Shown piece by piece: positions 27,341 to 36,536 of a stretch of DNA of 64,000 nt. Source of the DNA: Sulfobacillus thermosulfidooxidans (GTDB taxonomy: Bacteria > Bacillota > Sulfobacillia > Sulfobacillales > Sulfobacillaceae); assembly GCF_001280565.1 (NCBI RefSeq), contig NZ_LGRO01000001.1, positions 2,604,001-2,668,000 of the forward strand, given 5' to 3'. The notes beneath the pieces were generated by a model. It made no database searches. It worked only from the letters and a program-made list of their open reading frames with translations, and had not been told where the DNA came from. Positions within the stretch are counted from its first letter, which is position 1. Every line of letters begins with the position of its first letter. Position numbers and translations under genes: made by a program.

Positions 27341-28222
27341 ATGGATTTTATGGCTCAGGTTGCCGTAATTGGCGGGGGACCCGGAGGAGTTTCGTGTGCC
27401 ATTTGGTTAAAACGCCTGGGACTAGAACCGGTGTTATATGAGCGAGGACATATTGGAGGACAACTCCATGACATTTCTTTGCCCATCCCAGATTTGCCTG
27501 GGCAACCTCTAATGAGTGCGCGCGAGCTCATCGAACGGCTCCGCCGCCATCTACAAACCTGGCAAATTCCCGTCTTTGAAGGACAAGAGGCTGTCCTTTA
27601 CCGTGATGATCAAATTCTGGTATTGAAGAGCGGGCAAGAGATCTACTATCCCCATATTGCCTATGCACCTGGACTTCGAATCCGGGAACTGGATATTCCC
27701 GGTCGAGAATGGATTACTAGGCAATCGACCTCAGAAATTCTTAATACGAACACCGATCTTCCCATTTTGATAGTTGGAGGGGGAGACCGCGCTTTTGAGG
27801 CGGCAATTCGTTTGGCTCAGGCTAAACGTCCTGTCATCCTTATTCACCGGCGCGATCATTTCCGGGCTCGGCCTGATTTTCAAGCCAAGGTTCAACAACT
27901 CCACATTCCCATTTATATTCATACCCATTTGCAGTCGATTGAGTCCGTGCCGGGGGGCCTGATTGCTCACGCCGAACAAAATGGCAAAGACCTCTCGTTT
28001 CTTGTTTCCGTGGTCATGGTGCGCATCGGCATGGAACCCGATATTCAACCCGGCCTATGCCCTTTGCCGCTATCGGATGTCGTACCGTTATGGCCACGGC
28101 CCCATGTCCGTTGTTTAGGCGATGCCATCAGTCCCGTGCCGTTTCGGTCGATTGTGAGTGCCTATGCCTCGGGGATGATGGCGGCGAAAGAGCTGGTCAT
28201 GAATCTCCGCCATCATGCATAA
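27341..28222 (+). CDS. Thioredoxin reductase-like FAD oxidoreductase without CxxC
   Basis: A 293-residue two-dinucleotide-binding flavoprotein. The FAD motif is GGGPGG (about 11-16), with GGQL near 39-42; the NAD(P)H motif is VGGGDRAFEAA (about 145-155), and CLGDAI is the C-terminal FAD contact. The redox-active CxxC of thioredoxin reductase is absent, so it is more likely a ferredoxin/flavodoxin-NADP reductase-type enzyme (YumC/TrxR-like FNR). It could reduce a ferredoxin for the nearby P450, which is inference. The start is ATG 27341 or ATG 27350; the GGAGG spacing (three or twelve bases) does not settle it. Confidence 0.8.
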   Translation: MDFMAQVAVIGGGPGGVSCAIWLKRLGLEPVLYERGHIGGQLHDISLPIPDLPGQPLMSARELIERLRRHLQTWQIPVFEGQEAVLYRDDQILVLKSGQEIYYPHIAYAPGLRIRELDIPGREWITRQSTSEILNTNTDLPILIVGGGDRAFEAAIRLAQAKRPVILIHRRDHFRARPDFQAKVQQLHIPIYIHTHLQSIESVPGGLIAHAEQNGKDLSFLVSVVMVRIGMEPDIQPGLCPLPLSDVVPLWPRPHVRCLGDAISPVPFRSIVSAYASGMMAAKELVMNLRHHA

Positions 28223-28257
28223 TCTCGTGATAAAGATGGGTAAAGGAGGGACATGCC

Positions 28258-28791
28258 ATGGTACCCGATATTATTGCTCAAGGTCTTGATGTGCTATTTG
28301 TCGGCTATAATCCCGGAGTGGCCTCAGAGAGTCAGTGCCATCATTTTGCGGGCCCGGGTAACTTGTTTTGGGCGTTGTTAGTGGATAGCCAACTTACTCC
28401 TTATCGCTTGCGCCCGGAGAATGATCGTGAATTATTGTTATTTCGCCTCGGAATAACCAATATGGTGGAGCGAATGACACCATCTTCTACCGATTTGTCT
28501 TTACGGGAAATGAGACTCGGGGCCCAGACGCTGGAAGCGAAAATTCGCCAATTTCAACCCAAGATGGTCTGCTTTTTAGGAAAAGATATTTACCGGGCCT
28601 TTATGGGCTATAAGCGTTCAATACCTGTGTCTTGGGGCTATGTTGTGGGCAACAATATGGACGGGCCGGGATTTTTTGTGGCTCCCAACCCGTCACGCCG
28701 ATCGACGATTCCTTATGGATTACGCCTATATTACTTTCGCTCTTTAGCCAATATCGTTAGGTACGGGGCGCATCCCCATATAATGCCGTGA
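28258..28791 (+). CDS. mug: G/U mismatch-specific DNA glycosylase (Mug/TDG family)
   Basis: A 177-residue family-2 uracil-DNA glycosylase. Motif 1 is FVGYNPG (about 17-23), which carries the catalytic Asn, and motif 2 is NPSRRS near 143-148. The glycosylase excises uracil or thymine mispaired with G, and damaged pyrimidines, which would help at high temperature or acid where cytosine deaminates. GGAGG lies seven bases before the ATG. It follows the FAD oxidoreductase by 35 bases, probably co-transcribed, and its end overlaps the convergent symporter gene by 35 bases. Confidence 0.85.
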   Translation: MVPDIIAQGLDVLFVGYNPGVASESQCHHFAGPGNLFWALLVDSQLTPYRLRPENDRELLLFRLGITNMVERMTPSSTDLSLREMRLGAQTLEAKIRQFQPKMVCFLGKDIYRAFMGYKRSIPVSWGYVVGNNMDGPGFFVAPNPSRRSTIPYGLRLYYFRSLANIVRYGAHPHIMP

Positions 28792-30223
28792 AATGTTGGA
28801 TATCAGCTTCCTGGGGATGGTAGGTCAAACGGCTTATCAACCAAAAGACAATGGTGTTCAGAACTAATGCAATAAAACCGGCATTCATACCCCAGATGAT
28901 GCTGTGATGGGAAAGCAATAACGAGCCGTCAATAACCCATCCCACAATCATGCCCCAAAATGCCCCATACTTCGTGGCGCCACGCCAGAATAAACCTCCA
29001 ATAACTATGGCCGGAAAGAGTTGTGCGATAATGTCATAAGCCACCAATAAAATAGCCACTAATAAAGATGGGGTGGCTAAAGCCAAAAACAACGCCAATG
29101 CTGTGAGCGGAAATACGAGCAGTTTGGTTAGGCGATAGATTTGCTGTTCCGTGCGAAAGGTCAAATCACCCCATACGTTTTTAGCGATGAGCGAGGCAGA
29201 GGTCATGATAATGGGCCCAGCCGGAACTAAGGCCGCATATATGGCGGCGATTACAAAGAAGGAAAAAAACGGAGTGGAGAACAGACGACGAGCTAGGATC
29301 AGGACGACATCATTGCCATTTTGATGACGACCTAACACAATCAAGGCTCCAAACCCGATAATAATGACGGCAACCTTAACGAGTTGGTATAAGGGCATAA
29401 AGACGGCTTGAATCTTTAACGCTCGAGGACTTTTGGCGGTATATGCCACACCAAACCATTGGGGCCACATCCATTGTCCCAAACCGGTCATTATCACCGT
29501 GGTCACGAGCCACAAGAGTCCGGCGTTATGGGTGTTTCCCGGTAATGTCATGACCTGGCCTAATTGTGTTCCAAACGCTTTAAACATGGGCTCAAATCCA
29601 TGAAAGTCTTTATAGGGAAAGACAATAAAGAGCGTACCTAACGCCACAATCATGAAAATGTCTTTAACCACCGACTGCCAGGCATTACCGCGAATGCCGC
29701 CAATATAGACGGCGAGAGCTAAAATGAAAAATCCTAAGATGTCAGATACACTCACCGACAGGCGGGAATGGCTAATCACATGAAAAATCGCGCCTAGACC
29801 CGTAATATTTAAGTCAATATACGCGATCATAATCATGGCTGTGGTCAAGGCCACAAAGCTGCCTAGAGTCTTGGACTGGTAACGGCCGGCGACGAAGTCG
29901 GCCTGGGTCACGTACCGAAACCTGCGGCCTAAAATCCAAATTAAAGGCAAAATCATAAATCCCAAGGCGTAGGCCACATCATTCAGCGCAACATTGTAAA
30001 AGACGGGTCCTCCTTTGACGTAAGCGTAGCCGGCAAGTCCCTGGAAGGTAAAGGCGGTGTAAATTTCGGTGCCCAGTAAAAACCAAATCAACCATGGCCC
30101 CATATTACGGCGATGAACCAGCCAACCTGCTAAGGACGCTTGTGACTCTTTGGCGCCTGTCACCATGCCGAGAATGGTTAGCAGAATGACTGCCACGGCG
30201 GCGCTAACAATGACAGTCTCCAT
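28757..30223 (-). CDS. Sodium:solute symporter family transporter
   Basis: A 488-residue transporter with about 13 helices of the SSS family. The blocks TEIYTAFTFQGLAGYAY, QADFVAGRYQSKTLG and VYIGGIRGNAWQSVVKD are characteristic of this family, and the layout matches YhjB-type monocarboxylate/unknown-substrate members. ATG at 30223 follows AAAGGAGAGG by about eight bases. The next upstream gene encodes a DUF3311 protein, a frequent partner of these symporters. The substrate is unknown; organic acids are plausible. Its 3' end overlaps the convergent glycosylase gene. Confidence 0.85.
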   Translation of the reverse strand: METVIVSAAVAVILLTILGMVTGAKESQASLAGWLVHRRNMGPWLIWFLLGTEIYTAFTFQGLAGYAYVKGGPVFYNVALNDVAYALGFMILPLIWILGRRFRYVTQADFVAGRYQSKTLGSFVALTTAMIMIAYIDLNITGLGAIFHVISHSRLSVSVSDILGFFILALAVYIGGIRGNAWQSVVKDIFMIVALGTLFIVFPYKDFHGFEPMFKAFGTQLGQVMTLPGNTHNAGLLWLVTTVIMTGLGQWMWPQWFGVAYTAKSPRALKIQAVFMPLYQLVKVAVIIIGFGALIVLGRHQNGNDVVLILARRLFSTPFFSFFVIAAIYAALVPAGPIIMTSASLIAKNVWGDLTFRTEQQIYRLTKLLVFPLTALALFLALATPSLLVAILLVAYDIIAQLFPAIVIGGLFWRGATKYGAFWGMIVGWVIDGSLLLSHHSIIWGMNAGFIALVLNTIVFWLISRLTYHPQEADIQHFTALYGDAPRT

Positions 30224-30276
30224 GGACAATGCCTCTCCTTTCCCATGCAAACTCTTGGAGGGACCATCACGGGTGG

Positions 30277-30483
30277 TTAATGACGGTTCTGGGCGCGATC
30301 GATAAGATAAAGCGTTCCCAAGATGATAGGCGTTAACAGCGGTACCAAAGTATACCAAAAGAGGATGGCAGGCATCCCCAGAATATAGGGATAGACCCGG
30401 TTAAAATAGAAAATGGGACCGAGTAAATATAAGGATGCCACCAGAAATACGCCAATAAGCCAACTGAGAAATTGTACACGCAT
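30277..30483 (-). CDS. DUF3311 small membrane protein
   Basis: A 68-residue protein with two membrane helices and the DUF3311 pattern (YPYILGMPAILFWYTLVPLLTPI). In many bacteria it is encoded directly before an SSS symporter (as in the yhjC-yhjB pair of Bacillus) and is thought to be an accessory subunit. Here it lies 53 bases upstream of that symporter on the same strand. GGGGGGAT lies about six bases before the ATG. Confidence 0.8.
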   Translation of the reverse strand: MRVQFLSWLIGVFLVASLYLLGPIFYFNRVYPYILGMPAILFWYTLVPLLTPIILGTLYLIDRAQNRH

Positions 30484-30530
30484 CGACTATCCCCCCGGTG
30501 ATTAGGGTATGAGGAGCGTGCACATTGTTG

Positions 30531-31535
30531 CTAGGAAATGATATGGGACAAGAGAATAAATCCCTGGGAAGTTTGGAAAATGATACCCCGAGGGCTTTGA
30601 CTAAATAGGCCCGTACTTTGCGGCAAGGGATGGAGATTATCGTGGGCCAAGGTGACGAGTTGTCCGGATGGGTCAAGATTGTTGATGACAAGATGTCCCG
30701 ATGAGATCCCAATTTGGGGTTTAAGTCCTGTTTGCCAGCGGTACCACAACACGCCATGTGGAGTTTTAACAATCAGCAGGTAAGCCGGCAACGCCGTCGG
30801 GCGTTTTAACAAGACGACAATATTATGGCTATAAGATAAGGAATCGATGACATCAGGCCACCTTGCTGGACGGACTGTAGCAATGGGCACGGCGTGTCCC
30901 GTGATGAGCGAATATTGTTCTAAGTGGCCTTGATTATCGACAATGAAAGCGTGAGCATGGAAAACAAACGGATGATAGCCAAAAGTGAAGGTGGTGGGCA
31001 AAGACAAAGTATAATCTGGGGTATGGACTTGAAGATGGCTTCCCATTGAAATCACATAATCCAAAACATTATGGGAGGTAAAATACCCGGCTAATGCATG
31101 GGGAATCAGGGTTTGTGTGTTGTTGGCATGAAGGACAACCAGGCCTTGAGGAGTGCTCCATGCAAGAATTTGACCATTAGGGGCATAAATTAATTGGCCC
31201 ACGGGGTCAGTTGGCGCATTATTTAAGGTTAGGACATGATTATTGACGATCCACCGGGCCTGCCCATCATGCAGAATATAGGTAATATGCGAATGCTGTG
31301 TGATGGGTAAGTACCAATCCGTACCATCTAGATGGTGCGGGGGAAGAGATATTGTCTCGGTTTGGTCTTCTAGCGGTGATGCCAAAGACATGGCTTGACT
31401 GTGCTGAGGGCGAATCAGGGGATTGGCGGTGGCCCACCTGGTGACGGGCACCATCGAATTTTGATGTATGATCGCAGCAATGATCATTATGGCGATCGCC
31501 ATAACCCCAAACCCTATCCACCACCAGCGTTTCAC
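30531..31535 (-). CDS. Membrane-anchored extracytoplasmic beta-rich protein
   Basis: A 334-residue protein with a signal anchor (about 3-25, KRWWWIGFGVMAIAIMIIAA) and a long outer domain of repeated beta-type segments (QLIYAPNGQILAWSTPQGLVVL; HAFIVDNQGHLEQYS), which suggests a degenerate propeller. I do not recognise a family. GTG at 31535 is chosen since GAGGAGG ends six bases before it; the in-frame ATG at 31550 overlaps that site. It lies 11 bases after the macro-domain gene and is probably co-transcribed with it. Confidence 0.65.
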   Translation of the reverse strand: MKRWWWIGFGVMAIAIMIIAAIIHQNSMVPVTRWATANPLIRPQHSQAMSLASPLEDQTETISLPPHHLDGTDWYLPITQHSHITYILHDGQARWIVNNHVLTLNNAPTDPVGQLIYAPNGQILAWSTPQGLVVLHANNTQTLIPHALAGYFTSHNVLDYVISMGSHLQVHTPDYTLSLPTTFTFGYHPFVFHAHAFIVDNQGHLEQYSLITGHAVPIATVRPARWPDVIDSLSYSHNIVVLLKRPTALPAYLLIVKTPHGVLWYRWQTGLKPQIGISSGHLVINNLDPSGQLVTLAHDNLHPLPQSTGLFSQSPRGIIFQTSQGFILLSHIIS

Positions 31536-31546
31536 AAATAGCCTCC

Positions 31547-32095
31547 TCAATCACGGTGAACTTGTTGATCATAGGTTACCACAGCTTGGTACATTGCGGC
31601 AGCTGCCTTATCTGGAGGGACGCGTCCCACCCCAGTGCCGTATGCGGGAACACTGACACGAAGAATACTGGGATGTTTGTAGACTACGTTGAGGAACGCC
31701 ATCGTTGCGAGATAAATGGGTTCTTCGGATTCCAGTACAGTAGGATACGGCATGGTTGGCACTAAAATCAGCCATTGAGGCAGGCTGTAGCCACTAGGGA
31801 TGACAGCCGCTTGACCGACGGGCATAAACCCATGATACAGCTCCGCGATAAATTTGCGGGCGATCCGGTCGATACCTGGCAAGCGTTGGGCGATTGCTCT
31901 ATCAAGTCCGCCACCCATCCCCATATGACTATCCGATGCCGTCGACCAGGCGTCGACATCGGAGCGCAAAACAGTTGACTGATTAATTTCAAACCGATCA
32001 TCCGAATCAAAATATTTATGCCAAGCCGCCACCATTTTCGAATCGGGCGCACACAGCACAAATTTTTTGGAGATATTATGGCGGGTTAAGGTCAT
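31547..32095 (-). CDS. Macro-domain protein
   Basis: A 182-residue cytoplasmic protein resembling macro domains, which bind or hydrolyse ADP-ribose derivatives. The block DAWSTASDSHMGMGGGLDRAI corresponds to the D-x-x-V-N-A-A-N...GGG-x-D-x-A-I ligand loop, and GQAAVIPSGYSLP to the G-x-A-x-x-T-x-G-Y-x-L-P strand, and VPAYGTGVGRVPP to the second phosphate loop. The usual Asn of the NAAN motif is not obvious (TASDS), so activity may be altered. AGGAG precedes the ATG. It appears to be the first gene of an operon with the membrane-anchored protein at 30531. Confidence 0.72.
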   Translation of the reverse strand: MTLTRHNISKKFVLCAPDSKMVAAWHKYFDSDDRFEINQSTVLRSDVDAWSTASDSHMGMGGGLDRAIAQRLPGIDRIARKFIAELYHGFMPVGQAAVIPSGYSLPQWLILVPTMPYPTVLESEEPIYLATMAFLNVVYKHPSILRVSVPAYGTGVGRVPPDKAAAAMYQAVVTYDQQVHRD

Positions 32096-32412
32096 GACTT
32101 TCTCTCCTGATCGTGAACGTAATCGCCATCATCTTTTTCTGTTAACGAATGTTCTGGCTCTATGTGGTATGAAGGATACAGGATAAGTGAAAAAATTTCT
32201 AGAAAATCAAAGCGCTTGACAATGCAAAAAGAGAGAGTATGAACTCTCTCTTTTTATGGAATCCGATCCCTCAACCAATTCCGTGGCACGGCCACAATCC
32301 ATTTCCGTGCGTTCCATCACGTATTATGATATAGTAGTTAAACTATAAAGTCAAGATAGACAAGAAGACAGGACAATAAGTATCAATTGATAATGGCGTA
32401 CATCTCAAAATC
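32096..32412. other. Intergenic region with EAL gene terminator and macro gene promoter
   Basis: No gene seen. The perfect 13-bp hairpin at 32226-32255 lies inside. The flank at 32330-32400 is AT-rich (ATATAGTAGTTAAACTATAAAG, including a TAGTTAAACTA dyad). The rest should contain the promoter of the leftward macro-domain operon. Confidence 0.5.
32226..32255. terminator. Bidirectional-type terminator
   Basis: A 13-bp perfect stem (32226-32238 with 32243-32255), loop ATGA, with A5 on one side and T5 on the other. It lies downstream of the leftward EAL gene and upstream of the macro-domain gene. Confidence 0.85.
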
Positions 32413-33678
32413 TCAATAGGGTTTAGGGAGTAACAAACTCATCAAATATGCTAAGCCCTTGAGAATTTGTAGTCTTCCATCACTCCATTTATAGGGTCCC
32501 ATATAATCCGCGCCGAGCACACCCCAAGTAGGTTTTCCGATGGGAAACAATGCCACAGATTCCGGAAAACTGAGAACATGCATAATCGGCCCATGCATAC
32601 TTTCAGGGACATCGGTTTTCTTTTGTAAGATAACGGGACTATTTTGTTGAAAAGCTTTAATCGCTAAAGACGGAGAGTCCCAGGGAATAACGTCTTGATA
32701 GGAATGTCCCAAACTGAATATTGGCAAAAGACCTTCATCCGTAGCACGTAAAACGGTCATGGCCGTCGGCTGCAAGATTTTAAAGGCGGTAGCCATCATG
32801 GTCATCATTTGTTCTTTGGGCGTTAAGTCAGTTTCTGCCAAGTGTTCCATCATGAGCGCCCAATGGGTACGGAAAGGATCCAACCCACTTAAGGTCAGAC
32901 TGGAAGATTCGAGAATGTCTTGTTGACGTTGTTGAATGGCTGTGATGATTTCTTGGGATGGGGACATAATCTGCTCCCACGTGACAGGCTTAGCAAAATA
33001 AAATCCTTGGCCAATTTCAACGCCGAGATCAATGCAAGTTAATAGTTCTTCATGCGTCTCTATGCCTTCTGCAATAAGTTGAAATCCTAAGAATCGGGCC
33101 ATATGACTGACAGACGCGATTAAATTCCGTTTAATGGGATACATGTGACACTGGGCAATCAGAGAGCGGTCCAATTTGACAAAGTTAGGCCGGACCGCCA
33201 CCAGTTTTTCTAAGCCCGAGTAGCCGGTGCCGAAATCATCCAGTGCAATGGTGCCGCCTTGGTGGCGAAAACGTTCCACAACCTGATTGACAACGTGCCC
33301 TACCCAATTTCCACGCTCCGTAATTTCAATGATTAGGGACCCACTCGGACAAGATTGGATGAGTTCATTAATCTCAGAATCTATCAGAGAATCTGGATGA
33401 AGATTAACGAATAAAGGGGTGAGTACGTCGTGGACTTGGATGAATTCTTGAATCTTGCGGATAATGATGCGGTCAATATCTACGGCTAAACCCTGGGTAG
33501 CGGCTTGCTGAAAGAACGGTTCAACAGCAATGAGCTGGTTGTGTTCATCAAGAGGGCGGGTCAACACTTCATAACCCATGACATGACCGCTAGAAAGTGA
33601 TACCAGCGGCTGAAATACAAGATATAACCGTGAATCTTGAATCCATTGAGCGATATTAGGTAGTGCTGTTGGCATCAT
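32413..33678 (-). CDS. EAL-domain c-di-GMP phosphodiesterase
   Basis: A 421-residue cytoplasmic protein. An N-terminal EAL domain (about 10-235) carries the catalytic set: EVLTRP in place of the EAL triplet, VNLHPDSL, EITERG, LDDFGTGYSG, KLDRSLI, AEGIET and QGFYFAKP. An active phosphodiesterase that cleaves c-di-GMP is expected. The C-terminal 180 residues look like a GAF-type sensor. The start ATG 33678 has no strong ribosome site. It stands alone; with the GGDEF protein at 41227 and the broken PilZ gene at 22116 it forms part of a c-di-GMP circuit. Confidence 0.9.
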   Translation of the reverse strand: MMPTALPNIAQWIQDSRLYLVFQPLVSLSSGHVMGYEVLTRPLDEHNQLIAVEPFFQQAATQGLAVDIDRIIIRKIQEFIQVHDVLTPLFVNLHPDSLIDSEINELIQSCPSGSLIIEITERGNWVGHVVNQVVERFRHQGGTIALDDFGTGYSGLEKLVAVRPNFVKLDRSLIAQCHMYPIKRNLIASVSHMARFLGFQLIAEGIETHEELLTCIDLGVEIGQGFYFAKPVTWEQIMSPSQEIITAIQQRQQDILESSSLTLSGLDPFRTHWALMMEHLAETDLTPKEQMMTMMATAFKILQPTAMTVLRATDEGLLPIFSLGHSYQDVIPWDSPSLAIKAFQQNSPVILQKKTDVPESMHGPIMHVLSFPESVALFPIGKPTWGVLGADYMGPYKWSDGRLQILKGLAYLMSLLLPKPY

Positions 33679-33785
33679 ATCTGCAGCTGACGTAGCCTGT
33701 CTCTCCTCGCCGAAAATGTACTAGGTCCATTGTGCCGGATCCGTGTCGTTTTTGTCCATTTTTTGTCGAGTTTTGGAAAAAGAAA

Positions 33786-33809
33786 ATCCCCGGAAAAAAC
33801 TCCGGGGAT
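33786..33809 (-). terminator. Terminator of the YhgE/Pip gene
   Basis: A 9-bp stem (33786-33794 with 33801-33809) read leftward into a T-rich tract (TTTTC then TTTTT), just after the stop of the YhgE/Pip gene. Confidence 0.8.
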
Positions 33810-33816
33810 CAAAAAA

Positions 33817-35889
33817 TTACAGTGATAACGAGGTAGAGGGGGATGGTTGTTGGGCATCAAGACTTTCTGGCGATGCCAAAGGTGGAGCATCAAAAGCAAG
33901 ACGTCCTGGCACAAATCGCACAATAATCCATGCCACAAGAAAGGTCAGTGTGAGTCGGATAATATCAGGCATAAGGACAGTGCGGTAACTTCCGGATAAG
34001 GCATAGCGCATGACATGAATGGCCCAAGTCATTGGTAAATACGGGTGAATGACGGCAAAAAAATGTGGTGATAATTGGATAGGATATGTGCCGGCAGAAC
34101 CCGAGAGTTGGATGACCAGTAAAACAATTGCAAATAAGCGTCCCCCATCTCCGAATTTTTCCACGAGAAGGCGCATAACGGCCCACCAGGTCAAACCCAC
34201 GAGGGTCATGATGCCCCAAAAGGTCAGAGTGTATTGGGGATTTAACGGCAATAGCCATAAAATGCCCGTGGTCAAAATGACAATCTGAGCGAAGGCTAGC
34301 CCGAGTGAAACCCATTGACGTGTCCCAAGGCCCTTTTTGTCGCCACCAGGTACTAATACGGTAACCACCAATGCTCCCACCCATAAAGATAATGCCAGGA
34401 AGTAGGGAGATAAACCCGTGCCATAATTCCCTGCCCCGCCAATATTGGTGATGTGAGCTGAAATCGGTTGACTGGCCCAATTTAGAGGCTTTTGTGTTTG
34501 CTCTAAGCCCTGCGCTAATTTCGATAAGTTATGGCTAATCGATGGTAGTGGGCTCGTAAATTGGTTCACAGCGTGTGTGTATTGATTGAGATGTGATCCC
34601 AAAGATGCTAACGAGTGATTCATGAACGTCGATCCCTGGGCCAACTGGGATAAGGAGCTTTGTAGTTGTTGGCTGCCCGAACCTAATTTTTGATTGGCCT
34701 GGTCTAGGGTGTGAGCACCTTGAGCCAACCGAGTTGTCGCCGTGCTTAACGAAGCCGCCCCTTGCGTGAGTGTCGCGGCGCTTTGCTTGAGGGTATTGCT
34801 AGCGTCAGAGAGTTGTTGAGATTGACTGGACAATGTGTTGAGTCCTTGGCTTAACTGGCTGTTTTGTGTTGCTAACGTCGTGGATAACTGGGTGATTTGG
34901 GACGAAGAGGCACTTAATTGATTTAATATACCCTCCAATTCGCTGAGGTCGGCAGGATTGTGTTGGGCTTCTTCGGCTAAATTCTGGGCTTTGGCAATCA
35001 ACATTTGTTGTTGATTGAGCACTTGGGGTAAACGAGAGGCGCCTTGGGATAACTTAGTGGCATCATTCGCCAATGTTGTGCTGCCTTGGGCAAGTTGGTT
35101 AAACGAACCAAGAAATGTATCGAGACCTTGTTGCTCTTGCATCAATCCTGTACTTAATTGATGAGTGTGTTGAGCAACATCATCCATATTTTGGCTAAAC
35201 AGGCCCGACTGAATTGCTAACTGATTCATACCTTGGGACAATTGGGCGAATCCGGTATAGACGGCATGGGTGCCTTGTGCCAGTTTCTGGCTGGCTGTGG
35301 TGAGTTGGGTCACCCCCTGATTTATGGCTTGCCCTCCTTGAATGAGTCCTGGCACATGCTGGACTAATGCCTGAGTGCCAGCATGGAGTTTGACAGCCCC
35401 CTGTTGTAAACCGTTCATCGCGTGTTCTTCTTGATGAGCAATGTTCGTTTGAATTTGGCTCGTGACATCTTGCGTAATGGAATCAGCTTCTCGGGTCATT
35501 AAAATGCCGGTGAGATAGTTGGTACCAGGATCAACCGCATAGTTCAAGGTCGGAGCCTTATCTCTTAACAGGTCCCGAGTATAATCGGGGGGAATCGTGA
35601 TGATCATATCGACTTTGCCAGATTGCAACAGATTTTTCGCATGGTTCATCTGAGAGGCCGATAGGATTTTGGTATGCCAATTTTTAGGCAGACTGTCAAT
35701 GAATTTTTGTCCTTCATGCTGTCCATGATAGCCATGGTCTTCGTTGACGATAGCTAAGGGGAGATCATTGAGATGACCATAGGGATTCCAGAATGCACTG
35801 AGGTAAGAGCCGCTATATAGTAAGGGAACGACAGCGACGGCGGCTAAAGCAAGCCATCCTTTCGTCGTGTGTAATAATGGCGAACGCAA
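33817..35889 (-). CDS. YhgE/Pip family membrane protein (ABC-2-like)
   Basis: A 690-residue protein of the YhgE/Pip phage-infection-protein family, related to the EsaA proteins of type VII secretion. One N-terminal helix is followed by a large outer domain. That domain contains PLAIVNEDHG and VDMIITIPPDYTRDLLRDK typical of ABC-2-type permeases, then about 300 residues of Gln/Ser/Leu-rich repeats of the LSQG/LAQG form, probably coiled coil. Five to six C-terminal helices close the protein. TTG at 35889 follows GAGGAGG by seven bases. It lies directly behind a TetR gene and a 30-base palindrome, so it is probably a TetR-controlled exporter or secretion component. Confidence 0.85.
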   Translation of the reverse strand: MRSPLLHTTKGWLALAAVAVVPLLYSGSYLSAFWNPYGHLNDLPLAIVNEDHGYHGQHEGQKFIDSLPKNWHTKILSASQMNHAKNLLQSGKVDMIITIPPDYTRDLLRDKAPTLNYAVDPGTNYLTGILMTREADSITQDVTSQIQTNIAHQEEHAMNGLQQGAVKLHAGTQALVQHVPGLIQGGQAINQGVTQLTTASQKLAQGTHAVYTGFAQLSQGMNQLAIQSGLFSQNMDDVAQHTHQLSTGLMQEQQGLDTFLGSFNQLAQGSTTLANDATKLSQGASRLPQVLNQQQMLIAKAQNLAEEAQHNPADLSELEGILNQLSASSSQITQLSTTLATQNSQLSQGLNTLSSQSQQLSDASNTLKQSAATLTQGAASLSTATTRLAQGAHTLDQANQKLGSGSQQLQSSLSQLAQGSTFMNHSLASLGSHLNQYTHAVNQFTSPLPSISHNLSKLAQGLEQTQKPLNWASQPISAHITNIGGAGNYGTGLSPYFLALSLWVGALVVTVLVPGGDKKGLGTRQWVSLGLAFAQIVILTTGILWLLPLNPQYTLTFWGIMTLVGLTWWAVMRLLVEKFGDGGRLFAIVLLVIQLSGSAGTYPIQLSPHFFAVIHPYLPMTWAIHVMRYALSGSYRTVLMPDIIRLTLTFLVAWIIVRFVPGRLAFDAPPLASPESLDAQQPSPSTSLSL

Positions 35890-35904
35890 GGGATAACCTC
35901 CTCT

Positions 35905-35934
35905 CGTATTATACTGACTAGTCAGTATAATACG
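35905..35934. promoter_or_regulatory. Perfect 30-base palindrome, TetR operator
   Basis: A perfect palindrome centred on ACTAGT with 15-base half sites, lying between the tetR stop and the ribosome site of the YhgE/Pip gene. On the minus strand its right half contains TATAAT, so a bound repressor would block a -10 box. Half sites read TGACTAGTCA at the centre. Confidence 0.85.
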
Positions 35935-35951
35935 GAGCAAAAGAAATTCGG

Positions 35952-36482
35952 TCAAGTGAACCGTGCCACAATCACCTGGGCAATTTGATACAGGCTGTCT
36001 TTGTCTTGCGAACCGCTTTTTAGAGCATGTAAGGTCGGTACGGCAATTGCACCAAACAATGCATAGGCGAGCCATTCCTTATGGCGATAGGGTTCGGGAA
36101 TAAAGGCAGCAACGGGTTCGAGTAATTGGTCAAGGAATTCCCCGACTAATTTTTCCCGTTCGTGGTCCCGCCACGCTTCGCTCAAAAATAGACCAAGAAA
36201 ATCTTTTTCATCCCAAAAAAAGTCAATCCAGCGACACAGCATCGTTTCCAATGAGCCATCTTCCTTTAGAGACGATTCCGTAATTTGTCTTAGGCGCTGG
36301 GCACGAGATTCGAATAGCGCGATCCACATAGCTTCTTTCGAGGCAAAATGATAATAAACGGAGCCTTTGGCGACATGAGATCGCTGAGCAATACTATCGA
36401 CAGTGGCACGGTCATAGCCCATGTCAGCAAATTCCTGCAAGGCCGCAGATAAAATGGCATCGCGTGCATTGGGTTTGGCCAT
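35952..36482 (-). CDS. TetR family transcriptional regulator
   Basis: A 176-residue repressor with a typical N-terminal TetR domain: ILSAALQEFADMGYDRATVDSIAQ, then HVAKGSVYYHFASKEAM as turn and recognition helix (about 9-55). The C-terminal half is a divergent ligand domain. It is directly upstream of the YhgE/Pip gene with a 30-base perfect palindrome in between, so it most likely represses that gene. AAGGAG lies about ten bases before the ATG. The ligand is unknown. Confidence 0.93.
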   Translation of the reverse strand: MAKPNARDAILSAALQEFADMGYDRATVDSIAQRSHVAKGSVYYHFASKEAMWIALFESRAQRLRQITESSLKEDGSLETMLCRWIDFFWDEKDFLGLFLSEAWRDHEREKLVGEFLDQLLEPVAAFIPEPYRHKEWLAYALFGAIAVPTLHALKSGSQDKDSLYQIAQVIVARFT

Positions 36483-36536
36483 ATCTTCCCATCTCCTTGT
36501 CGTGTCATATTCTTGCTGAAGATAACCTAACCTGTT

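Noticed and set aside
27341-28222. Thioredoxin reductase as the name of the FAD enzyme
   Set aside because: The redox-active CxxC between the two binding domains is absent, so a ferredoxin-NADP reductase-type role fits better.
32226-32255. A regulatory operator between the macro-domain and EAL genes
   Set aside because: The perfect 13-bp hairpin with flanking A5 and T5 is better explained as an intrinsic terminator.
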